The notes beneath the pieces were generated by a model, which worked only from the letters and a program-made list of their open reading frames with translations, was not told the DNA's origin and ran no database searches. Below, piece after piece: positions 15,762 to 22,618 of a DNA stretch of 25,278 nt. Within the stretch, counting starts at the first letter, position 1; each line of letters starts with the position of its first letter. The position numbers and the translations under genes are program-made. Origin of the DNA: Solirubrobacterales bacterium (GTDB lineage: Bacteria; Actinomycetota; Thermoleophilia; Solirubrobacterales; 70-9); the NCBI GenBank assembly GCA_030152805.1, contig JASLIG010000013.1, forward strand, positions 1 through 25,278, given 5' to 3'.

Positions 15762-16616
15762 ATGACCTCTGTGACCGGAAGCGAAGGATCGGGGGCGGTT
15801 TCGCCGACGGCTCATTACACCGGAGAGACCTGGGTCCGGAACGGCCTCTCGCATCCTCGGCTTGCGACATGGCAGGGACGGATGCTTCATCGCGGGTTCG
15901 CCTTGCCTCTCGCGGCAAGCAAGACGCTCGGCGGGCCGACGCTGGAGGGGCTGCTCCTCGCTCGTCACCGAATCATCGACTCGATCCTCGACGACCTGAT
16001 TCGCGGCGGCATAAGCCAGGTGGTCGAGGTCGCCTGCGGGATGTCTCCCAGGGGCTGGCGGTTCACCGAGCAGTTCGGCGAGCGGCTTACCTATATCGAG
16101 GCGGACCTGCCGGGGATGGCACAGCGAAAGCGCGAGGCGCTGGCCCGGATGGAGTCCTTGACGGACCGCCATCGCGTGGTCGACTTGGACGTCCTCCAAG
16201 AGGGTGGGCCGGGCAGCCTCGAGGCTCTTGTCGAGCCCCTGGATCCGGCCGAGGGACTGGTGATCGTCACCGAGGGCCTGCTGACCTACCTGGACGACGA
16301 CACCGTAAACGCGCTGTGGGCCCGGCTCGCCACGGCACTCGGGCGGTTCGACAAGGGCGTCTACCTCTCGGACCTGCGTTTTGCGAGACGGGACCGGGGG
16401 CTCCCCGAGCGGGCCTTCGACGTGATCCTCGGCGCCTTCGTGCGCGGGAAGGTCCACGCCTATCGCGGCGACGAGGCCGCGGCCGAGGCGGCGTTGCGCA
16501 GCGCCGGCTTCGAGGAAGCCCGGCTGCACCGGGGAGATAGGCATCCGGCGGCCGTGGACGTTCGCGGCGATCCGGGCGCGGGCGTGGTCTGCATCGTCGA
16601 GGCCGGCTGCGGCTAG
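15762..16616 (+). CDS. SAM-dependent methyltransferase, leucine carboxyl methyltransferase-like
   Basis: A 284-residue protein resembling the LCM/PPM-type class I methyltransferases, many of which methylate carboxyl groups or small metabolites. The cofactor motif VVEVACGMSPRG is at 87-98, with Asp/Glu in YIEADLPGMAQRKREAL (111-127) binding the SAM ribose, then VVDLDVLQEGG and the post-motif EGLVIVTEGLLTYLDDDTV, which is typical of this family. ATG 15762 is supported by GGAG 7 nt upstream. It precedes the second methyltransferase on the same strand after a 44-nt gap that contains its own -10-like box, so it might or might not belong to the peptide cluster downstream. Carboxyl methylation would be a chemically reasonable partner to an MccB-like enzyme, but this is speculation. 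Confidence 0.85.
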   Translation: MTSVTGSEGSGAVSPTAHYTGETWVRNGLSHPRLATWQGRMLHRGFALPLAASKTLGGPTLEGLLLARHRIIDSILDDLIRGGISQVVEVACGMSPRGWRFTEQFGERLTYIEADLPGMAQRKREALARMESLTDRHRVVDLDVLQEGGPGSLEALVEPLDPAEGLVIVTEGLLTYLDDDTVNALWARLATALGRFDKGVYLSDLRFARRDRGLPERAFDVILGAFVRGKVHAYRGDEAAAEAALRSAGFEEARLHRGDRHPAAVDVRGDPGAGVVCIVEAGCG

Positions 16617-16647
16617 TCGTCCCGTCGGATTGAGTTTCGGCCCCCAC

Positions 16648-16653
16648 TAGACT
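16648..16653 (+). promoter_or_regulatory. -10-like hexamer for the methyltransferase-peptide unit
   Basis: TAGACT ends 7 nt before the GTG at 16661. No ribosome site exists in the gap, so a leaderless transcript carrying the methyltransferase and then the 19-codon frame is likely. Confidence 0.45.
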
Positions 16654-16660
16654 GCGGCGC

Positions 16661-17518
16661 GTGGAGGGAGCGTCGGCGCTAGATGCCTATGAGTCGTTTG
16701 CGCCTATCTACAACGCGTTCAACCATCAAAACAATTACGAGATATGGCTCGGGCAGGTGCTGCTGCCGGAACTCGAAAGGCACGGGCTCAAGCACGACCG
16801 GGTGCTCGACGTCGGTTGCGGCACGGGCCGCGCGTTCGCTCCCCTACTGCGCCGGGGCTGGCAGGTCCGCGGCTGCGACCTCTCCCCCTCAATGCTCGAG
16901 CGAGCCCATCAAGAGGGCGACGGCAAGGTCGAGGTCGATGTGGCAGACATGCGGGAGCTGCCGATCTACGGCGAGTTCGAGCTCGTGCTCTCACTCAATG
17001 ACTCCGTCAACTACCTGCTCGGCGACCACGATCTGCAGCTTGCCCTGGGCCGGATGCGCGCGAATCTCGCCGAGGGTGGCCTAGTCCTCTTCGACACCAA
17101 CTCGAGGGCCTCATACGAGGGAGAGGGATCCTGGGCCGGCGGGAGCAGGACGGTGGAACACGACGGCCGGCGCTGGACCTGGAGTGCCGTCGGCGAAGTG
17201 GAGCCGTCGATATATGAGGTTCGCATAGAAGGAAACGATGTGGAGACCATCGTCCACCGCCATCGCTTCCGCTCCCAACTCGAAGTGCGCGAAGCGATGA
17301 CGGCCTCAGGTCTCGAATGCCGTGCCGCCCTGGGCATGGAGGAGGTCGACGGTGAGGTCGTCCTCTCCGAACCACCCGATGAAGGCCATCACTACAAGAT
17401 CGTCTACATCGCGGCGAAGGGCGACGACGCGGGAGAGTCGCACGACGCAGTGCGAGCATCACGACACCTTCTCGACGATCCAATCGGCATATCAATCGAG
17501 ACCGCGGAGAGGAGGTAA
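16661..17518 (+). CDS. Class I SAM-dependent methyltransferase upstream of small peptide
   Basis: A 285-residue Rossmann-fold methyltransferase. Motif I is VLDVGCGTG (48-56), followed by GWQVRGCDLSPSMLERA with the acidic ribose ligand, ADMRELPI (motif II) and ELVLSLNDSVNYLL (motif III). The N-terminal DAYESFAPIYNAFNHQNNYE is typical of the family that acts on small molecules or peptides. A tail of about 34 residues beyond the fold ends in AERR-stop, and those last codons encode the strong ribosome site of the 19-codon frame 3 nt later, so translation of the two is probably coupled. Codon choice is less G/C-rich than in neighbouring genes, hinting at separate origin. The substrate is unknown; modification of the small peptide or its product is my working idea. 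Confidence 0.87.
   Translation: MEGASALDAYESFAPIYNAFNHQNNYEIWLGQVLLPELERHGLKHDRVLDVGCGTGRAFAPLLRRGWQVRGCDLSPSMLERAHQEGDGKVEVDVADMRELPIYGEFELVLSLNDSVNYLLGDHDLQLALGRMRANLAEGGLVLFDTNSRASYEGEGSWAGGSRTVEHDGRRWTWSAVGEVEPSIYEVRIEGNDVETIVHRHRFRSQLEVREAMTASGLECRAALGMEEVDGEVVLSEPPDEGHHYKIVYIAAKGDDAGESHDAVRASRHLLDDPIGISIETAERR
17508..17515 (+). promoter_or_regulatory. Near-consensus ribosome-binding site of the small peptide
   Basis: AGAGGAGG sits 6 nt before GTG 17522 and is the strongest correctly spaced Shine-Dalgarno sequence in the window, where many genes have none. It is the main evidence that the 19-codon frame is translated. Confidence 0.75.
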
Positions 17519-17521
17519 ACC

Positions 17522-17581
17522 GTGAGGATTTCAACCAGCAAGATTTCGTACCCAGCTATTTCTTCGACCAAGTCGACTTAG
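17522..17581 (+). CDS. Putative 19-residue RiPP precursor peptide
   Basis: A GTG-to-TAG frame encoding MRISTSKISYPAISSTKST. It is too short for normal gene finding. Evidence for it: a near-consensus AGAGGAGG at 6-nt spacing, a position 3 nt after a methyltransferase gene, a terminator hairpin beginning 6 nt after its stop, and a convergent MccB-like enzyme gene. The peptide has 9 Ser/Thr, 3 Ile, 2 Lys, 1 Tyr, 1 Pro, and no Cys, Asp, Glu or Asn. It begins Met-Arg like the microcin C7 precursor MRTGNAN but lacks the C-terminal Asn that MccB normally modifies. Its DNA is 45% G+C (27 of 60), far below its surroundings. It could be a modified peptide, a leader peptide, or chance; I favour a precursor. 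Confidence 0.55.
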   Translation: MRISTSKISYPAISSTKST

Positions 17582-17587
17582 TCGCAC

Positions 17588-17620
17588 GGGAGGCCGGACA
17601 AGCGTCCGGCCTCCCTCTCT
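17588..17620 (+). terminator. 12-bp perfect hairpin after the small peptide
   Basis: GGGAGGCCGGAC (17588-17599) pairs perfectly with 17604-17615 around an AAGC loop, followed by a pyrimidine-rich tail (TCTCT). It lies between the peptide stop (17581) and the convergent MccB-like stop (17624) and probably stops transcription from both sides. Confidence 0.75.
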
Positions 17621-17623
17621 CCG

Positions 17624-18736
17624 TCACGTTTTCGGAATTCCCTCTTCCCCGTGCCGTCGCCGCGGCTGCGGCTCCATTTCCCCGCAGACCGGGCAGTCAG
17701 GCTCCGGCACCACCGGCTCCTGTTTGACCTCCATCGTCTGCAGGTCGTAGATGTGCGCGACGCCGTGCGTCGAGGGCTTGGAAAGTCCGGTCAGCAGGTG
17801 CATCACGTCGAGCCCGACATGGCCGCCGATCAACCCGCAGGCCGGGCCCAGGTTCGCTGCCGGGCTCGGTCTCCCCCGCCGTCGCTCGATCACCGTGTCG
17901 AAGAGCGGATACTCGCGGCGGTATTCGGCCTCTTGGCAGGCGTAGCAGCCGGTCTCGCCGGGCACATAGAGAGGCCCCACGCGAGCGAGCGGTGGGAAGT
18001 GGCTCATCGAGATGTACGGGATACGGGCCTCGAAGCAGGCCGCGTTGCACCATGGCTCAATGTCGTGCGCCGGCCAGTCGGCGGCGTTGATAACCACGTC
18101 CGAGCCGGAGATGAATTCGGCGACGTCGGCCTGGCTCTCGAGGCGGCGGACCTCGCTGGTCACCCGCATCTTCGAGTTGAAGGCTCGCAGTCTCCCCTCG
18201 GCACACTCCACCTTGGGCAGGCCGAGGTCAGCCTCGGTGTAGATGATCTGCCGGTTGAGGTTGCTGATCTCGACCTCATCGCCGTCGATCAGCCACATCT
18301 CGCCGACGCCGGTACAGGCGAGTGACAGTGCCGACCAGCAGCCGAGACCGCCGACACCGAGCACGGCGACTTTCGCCTCGCGCAATCTCTCCTGGCATTC
18401 CGCCGGCGTGAGCCCGCCCCCGATGTCACTGAAGTAACGGAGCTGGCGGTCGAAGCGCTCGAGCTCGCCTGGCGCCAGCCGGTCGTCGTCGGCAGCGTCC
18501 TCCACCGCATTGAGTTGCTGCAGCTGTGAGATCGCGTCGTCCACCGCTTTGCTGCCGAATTCTTCGTGTAACTGCTCGAGCGGGTGCTCGCCGTCCATCG
18601 CCGCGAGCAGCCGCCGTTCCTTTTCGTCGGGCTTCTCAATCCTGATCTCGGCTCCCGCGCTGGGCCACATCAGGTAGACGTCCCCGTCGGGCATCTCTAT
18701 CCGCTCGGTCGTCCGCTTGATCCGTGGCCTCCGCAT
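17624..18736 (-). CDS. MccB-like ThiF/E1 adenylating enzyme with N-terminal peptide-clamp-like region
   Basis: A 370-residue ThiF-family enzyme close in plan and local sequence to the microcin C7 synthetase MccB (about 350 residues). Residues 1-85 form a small strand/helix region (RIEMPDGDVYLMW, then LEQLHEEFGSKAVDDAISQL) resembling the RiPP recognition element that holds the precursor in MccB. Then come RFDRQLRYFSDIGG (94-107), nucleotide motif GVGGLG (127-132), DGDEVEISNLNRQ (151-163), Lys175, Asp220, and two CxxC pairs (Cys264/267, Cys348/351) for a structural zinc. GPLYVPGETGCYACQ matches the corresponding stretch of MccB almost residue for residue from memory. Such enzymes activate a C-terminal carboxylate as an adenylate. 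ATG 18736 is used; an upstream in-frame ATG lacks a site. Alternatives: a MoeB/ThiF-type sulfur-transfer enzyme, although no ThiS/MoaD gene is nearby. Confidence 0.88.
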   Translation of the reverse strand: MRRPRIKRTTERIEMPDGDVYLMWPSAGAEIRIEKPDEKERRLLAAMDGEHPLEQLHEEFGSKAVDDAISQLQQLNAVEDAADDDRLAPGELERFDRQLRYFSDIGGGLTPAECQERLREAKVAVLGVGGLGCWSALSLACTGVGEMWLIDGDEVEISNLNRQIIYTEADLGLPKVECAEGRLRAFNSKMRVTSEVRRLESQADVAEFISGSDVVINAADWPAHDIEPWCNAACFEARIPYISMSHFPPLARVGPLYVPGETGCYACQEAEYRREYPLFDTVIERRRGRPSPAANLGPACGLIGGHVGLDVMHLLTGLSKPSTHGVAHIYDLQTMEVKQEPVVPEPDCPVCGEMEPQPRRRHGEEGIPKT

Positions 18737-18807
18737 GGTCCCCCCGGCCCTCAGCATAGGAGAGGTCGGCCCAAGGTGCGAGGCAAATCGGCAGTTCCCA
18801 GCCGCGC

Positions 18808-21800
18808 TCACCGCCGCAGGGTCAGCGCCACTGTCCTCTTCGCCGCCTCGCCGGCTTCGTCGGTCGCTTCGCCGACGATCACGAGTCTCGACTTAGGCTG
18901 GCGTCGAAGAACTTCGCGCCCCTGCCGCGACAGCGTCAGCGTCGCCTCCTTCTTGCCCGGCCCGTCAAAGCCGATCGTCTTGCCCTCGAACACTTCGACG
19001 AGCCTCGTCCGCACCGCGCGGTGGCTGCGGACATCGAGCTTCGCCCTGCCGACCAGCGCCACCTTCGCCGCCTCGTTCACCCTCGCGGTAAGGACCAGCT
19101 TGCCGGTCCGAAGCAGCTCGCGCAGCGACTCCACCTCAACGCCGAGGGAGAGATTGATCCTGAGCGGCGGCACTTCAGGACCCGGCGGAGGCTCTCCTGG
19201 GCGTTTCGGCTCCGGCACCGGCACGACCGTGTACTCGATCGACGCGCTGTCCATCAGACCACCTTTGGAGACAGCCGTCACCGTGTAGGTGTGGGTTCCC
19301 ACCGTGGAGGTGTCCAAGTGACCGACGCCTCCGCTTGCGGTTTTGGTTCCGGTCGAGTCGTTGCAGGAGGAGAGACCGGTCCCGCCCGCCCCCTCGCTGC
19401 ACGAGAAGCCGGTCGGCACCGACTGTCCCACGGTGTAGGTCCCGCCCCCCGCCGGCGTGGAGATCGAGGCCGACGGGGGCGCCGCGACCCTCAGGGTCAC
19501 CTGAGCGGTCGCATAGTCCCCCGAGGGGTCGGTGGCCTGGTACATGAAGGAGTCTGCGCCGGAGTAGCCGGGAGCGGGCGTGTAGGTGAACGAGCCGTCG
19601 CCTGCCATCGTCAGGGAGCCGTGTGCGGGCGGGGTGGCCACGCTTGCCGAGAGCTGGACGCCACTCGGCCCGGAGACGCCGGAGAGCACTCCGGATGCCG
19701 CCGCCACGGCTAGCTCCTGATCCGGCGTCGTCGTGTATTTGTGGGTCACGGCTTTGACCGGGTTCGGGTAGGAGATCGACGCCTTCCCGTTGCCGCTGCG
19801 GGTGCCGGCGTCGAACGTGGCAGAGAGCCCGGGTGCGGCATAGCTGGACCCGCCGCCCCCGCCGCCGGCGCCCGCCGCATCTCCGCAGGCGTCGCCGGCA
19901 CCGCCGCCGCCCTGGCCTCCGCCGACGTAGCCGCCGCCACCGCCGCCACCCGCGCCGGGGGCGCCGCCACCGCCGCTGAGGCTCCCCCCGGCGGCTCCTT
20001 CTCCGCCGGCGCTCGCGCCGCCGCCGCAGGTGCTGGCTCCGCTCACCTCGCCGCCGGCGCCGCCGAGCCCGCCGTTGCCGCCCGATGTACCACCCACGCC
20101 TTTGCCCAGCGTCGCCCCCAGCGCATCGGTCGGGCCGCCGTTGCTCCCGACACCGCCCAGCTCTCCCCCGTATCCGCCGCTGCCCCCGCGTGGCTGCATT
20201 TCGCTGATCGGGTTGCTTCCGCTCGTGCCACCACCGCCACCACCCCCGGCGAGCAGCATCAGCGTCGAGTCGAGCGTGACCGAGCTGAAGCCGCCGCCAC
20301 CGCCGCCGAGGGTGCCGTTCCCGCCGCCGCCGAAGCCGCCCTCGCCCCCGTCGGAGTAGGCCTCGCCGACGCCACCGAGGCTCAGCGTCGCCGCCTCGCC
20401 AGGCGTCAGGGAGCCGAGCGTCGCTTCGACCCGGGCGCCAAAGTTGGAGCCGAAGCTGCCGCCGCGGGCGCCTTCGACGGTGAAGTCGGCTTTCTGCACG
20501 CCGGGAGGCACCGTCCACGCCGTCGTCGTCCCCGTATAGCGAACCTCGTCGCTGCATGCTCCCCCTTCACAGACTGGCCCGAAGATCGCCGGAACCGTCA
20601 GAGACGCCGGTGCCGATGCGCCGCTGAGGTTTCCCGCCGCGTCTTCGGCGTAGAGGACGTATTCGAGCTCGCCGGCGGGGGCGAGCGGATCGAGGAAGTT
20701 GTCATTAAAGGCGGTCCCGGTCTCCTTGCCGTTACGGAAGACGAGGTAGCGTTCGACGCCGAGGTTGTCGCTGCTCGCTTCCCATTCCAGCTGTATGCCT
20801 TCCAGCTCCACGGTTGCAGTGAGCCCGGTGGGGGCGCTTGGCGCCTCTTCGTCGGCTTCGACCGTCCCCACCGCCGTATTCGATGCAGCGCTCCGGTTCC
20901 AGTTCCCGTCCTCCGCGTAGACGACGTATTCGTGCTCGCCGACCGAGGCGGAGGAGTCGAAGAAGCTGGTGCCTGTGGGCCTGTCGACGAGGCTGCCGTC
21001 ACGGAAGACGAGGTAGCGGTCGACGCCGAGGTTGTCGCTGCTCGCCCCCCATTCCAGCTGCACGCCGCTGACGCCACCGCTCGCCGTAAGGTCACTTGGA
21101 GCGGTGGGCGCTTCTTCGTCGAGCTCGATCGACACGGTCGCTTTCCCTCCGCCGGCCGAGAGAGTTTTGATCTGTACCGGTCCGCCGCTGTCGAAGGTCT
21201 GGCCCACCCCAAGCGGCGCATCGTCGAACGTCGAGGTTGCGGGGTTTGCGTCGAGCAACAGCGTCTCCGGCCCGAGGTCCGGGTTCGGCGCGATCCGGAT
21301 CGAAACACCCGTCATGGTGGCGTCGTTGACGTTCTCGAAGACGCCGCCCTGCTCTCTCACCTCGAGGTAGTACCAGGAGGTGATTTCTCCGCCAAAGCCC
21401 CTTTCGTGTGGGATGCGCAGGGTCGTCGGTTCGGCCGTGGGGTGAAGCGCGGAGCGCATCGAGTAGGTCCCGGAGGCTTCGATCGTCTCGACGTTTTCCG
21501 GAGCGATGATGCCGAGCTTGGCCAGGTTCCAGCCGCTGCTGTGGCGAGCGGCGGTGCTGCCCATCGTGTCGAAGGGGTCTCCGTATTCGACGCTGGTGCA
21601 GTCGTCGCTGATCTGGACCCTGACCCCGCCGGAGGTGCAGGTCAGGCTGCCGGCGTGGAGGAGGCCGAAATCGTGGCCCAGCTCGTGGGTGACGATTTTG
21701 ACCCCGAAGTCCCCGTTGATCATCACCCAGTTCGAGTTGAGGCCCGCGACTCCAAACCATTTGCAGGGGCCCTGAAGGCCCAGGAAGGGCATCATGTAGA

Positions 21801-22467
21801 TCAGCTGCTGGTAGCCGCTGAGGTCGATCCCGGCGTCGGCCGCGGCTTCTTTGGCCTTGCTCTGCCATTCCATGAACGGACAGCCGGCGGTCGACGTGTT
21901 GAGGTTGAACCAGCCGAACACGTCGCCGTCTTCGCGCAGCTTGCCGGTCAGGGAGATCGCCCCGTAGGACTCCTCCTGGTAGAAGGCGCTGGCGGAATTG
22001 GTCCCGGTGAAGACCTCCGAGCGAGCCGATTCCTGCGACCAGGGCCCAGCGCCTCCGCCCGAGGGGTTGATCAGGAGCACCGCGGTCTTGCGCGGTCCCG
22101 CCGGAATCGCCGCCGTCTGGTCTCCAGCCGTCGCCTTGACCGCGCCCACCAGCCGGTCGTCACGCACCTCTCCCGTGACCACGACCCGATCTCCCGGTTC
22201 CGCCGCCAGCTCGGTCGGCCGCACGACGGTCTCCTGCTCTCCGGACACCAGCGTGTACCGCGTGTTGGATTCGCCGGTCCGGAAGTTGTCGACGACGGTC
22301 GCGCGGAGAGTGCCCGAGCGCGTGACCGCCGCCGGGGCGGGCGGCGAACAGAGACCAAGAAGGACAAGGCCAATCACGCATACCTCGGCCGCACCGCGCG
22401 TGGGGGAGCTCCAGGGTCGAAGCAGTCGCTTCTTCTCACCTTGTCTATTGCCTGACAGAGGGCTCAC
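18808..22467 (-). CDS. Exported metzincin metalloprotease with FN3, Gly-rich and Ig-like modules
   Basis: A 1219-residue exported multidomain protein. A long n-region and hydrophobic core (EVCVIGLVLLGLCSPPAPAA) give a signal peptide ending near residue 47. The catalytic domain has the metzincin zinc motif HELGHDFGLLH (261-271) and a Met-turn DTMGS around Met302 (M11 gametolysin-like), with a conserved-looking Cys content. Two FN3 domains follow (about 452-635). A jelly-roll/Gly-rich region (about 640-890) has long poly-Gly runs. A cadherin/Big_9-like domain has SLTMAGDGSFTYTPAPGYSG (about 903-992), then another Ig-like domain and a basic C-terminal domain (about 1100-1219). It starts with GTG 22467; the ribosome site is weak. 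Expected role: extracellular or surface proteolysis with adhesive modules. No sortase signal or transmembrane anchor is seen. Confidence 0.9.
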   Translation of the reverse strand: MSPLSGNRQGEKKRLLRPWSSPTRGAAEVCVIGLVLLGLCSPPAPAAVTRSGTLRATVVDNFRTGESNTRYTLVSGEQETVVRPTELAAEPGDRVVVTGEVRDDRLVGAVKATAGDQTAAIPAGPRKTAVLLINPSGGGAGPWSQESARSEVFTGTNSASAFYQEESYGAISLTGKLREDGDVFGWFNLNTSTAGCPFMEWQSKAKEAAADAGIDLSGYQQLIYMMPFLGLQGPCKWFGVAGLNSNWVMINGDFGVKIVTHELGHDFGLLHAGSLTCTSGGVRVQISDDCTSVEYGDPFDTMGSTAARHSSGWNLAKLGIIAPENVETIEASGTYSMRSALHPTAEPTTLRIPHERGFGGEITSWYYLEVREQGGVFENVNDATMTGVSIRIAPNPDLGPETLLLDANPATSTFDDAPLGVGQTFDSGGPVQIKTLSAGGGKATVSIELDEEAPTAPSDLTASGGVSGVQLEWGASSDNLGVDRYLVFRDGSLVDRPTGTSFFDSSASVGEHEYVVYAEDGNWNRSAASNTAVGTVEADEEAPSAPTGLTATVELEGIQLEWEASSDNLGVERYLVFRNGKETGTAFNDNFLDPLAPAGELEYVLYAEDAAGNLSGASAPASLTVPAIFGPVCEGGACSDEVRYTGTTTAWTVPPGVQKADFTVEGARGGSFGSNFGARVEATLGSLTPGEAATLSLGGVGEAYSDGGEGGFGGGGNGTLGGGGGGFSSVTLDSTLMLLAGGGGGGGTSGSNPISEMQPRGGSGGYGGELGGVGSNGGPTDALGATLGKGVGGTSGGNGGLGGAGGEVSGASTCGGGASAGGEGAAGGSLSGGGGAPGAGGGGGGGYVGGGQGGGGAGDACGDAAGAGGGGGGSSYAAPGLSATFDAGTRSGNGKASISYPNPVKAVTHKYTTTPDQELAVAAASGVLSGVSGPSGVQLSASVATPPAHGSLTMAGDGSFTYTPAPGYSGADSFMYQATDPSGDYATAQVTLRVAAPPSASISTPAGGGTYTVGQSVPTGFSCSEGAGGTGLSSCNDSTGTKTASGGVGHLDTSTVGTHTYTVTAVSKGGLMDSASIEYTVVPVPEPKRPGEPPPGPEVPPLRINLSLGVEVESLRELLRTGKLVLTARVNEAAKVALVGRAKLDVRSHRAVRTRLVEVFEGKTIGFDGPGKKEATLTLSRQGREVLRRQPKSRLVIVGEATDEAGEAAKRTVALTLRR
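20734..20793 (-). repeat. 60-bp repeat copy 1 within FN3 module
   Basis: This segment is identical at 57 of 60 positions to 21001-21060, one FN3 period (267 bp) away. It encodes the core of the second FN3 domain (LEWEASSDNLGVERYLVFRN). The near identity implies recent duplication or gene conversion. Confidence 0.85.
21001..21060 (-). repeat. 60-bp repeat copy 2 within FN3 module
   Basis: Partner of 20734-20793, encoding LEWGASSDNLGVDRYLVFRD of the first FN3 domain. The three differences each lie in codons for the exchanged residues Gly/Glu and Asp/Glu. Confidence 0.85.
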
Positions 22468-22605
22468 CTACCTAGCTGTCCCGGTGCACTTCGAGGTCAA
22501 TCTCCCCGCTTCCCTGGCGACCGCAAACACTCGGTTTTTGCAGTCGTTGAGATTGTAGACCCGCAGTGCGGCTGAGCCAAGCGGGCGTTCTGGGCCTCCT
22601 GGCAC

Positions 22606-22611
22606 TAGCCT
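22606..22611 (+). promoter_or_regulatory. -10-like hexamer before the beta-helix gene (leaderless type)
   Basis: TAGCCT ends 7 nt before the ATG at 22619, with no ribosome site in between. Confidence 0.4.
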
Positions 22612-22618
22612 TCAACCC

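Noticed and set aside
17522..17581. Direct identification of the 19-residue peptide as a microcin C precursor
   Set aside because: MccA-type precursors end in Asn, and this one ends in Thr without any Asn; only the broader idea of a precursor for an MccB-like enzyme is kept.
19741..22455. A 904-codon open frame on the plus strand opposite the metalloprotease
   Set aside because: Same cause; the minus strand carries a signal peptide, the zinc motif and FN3 domains, while the plus frame is compositionally biased.
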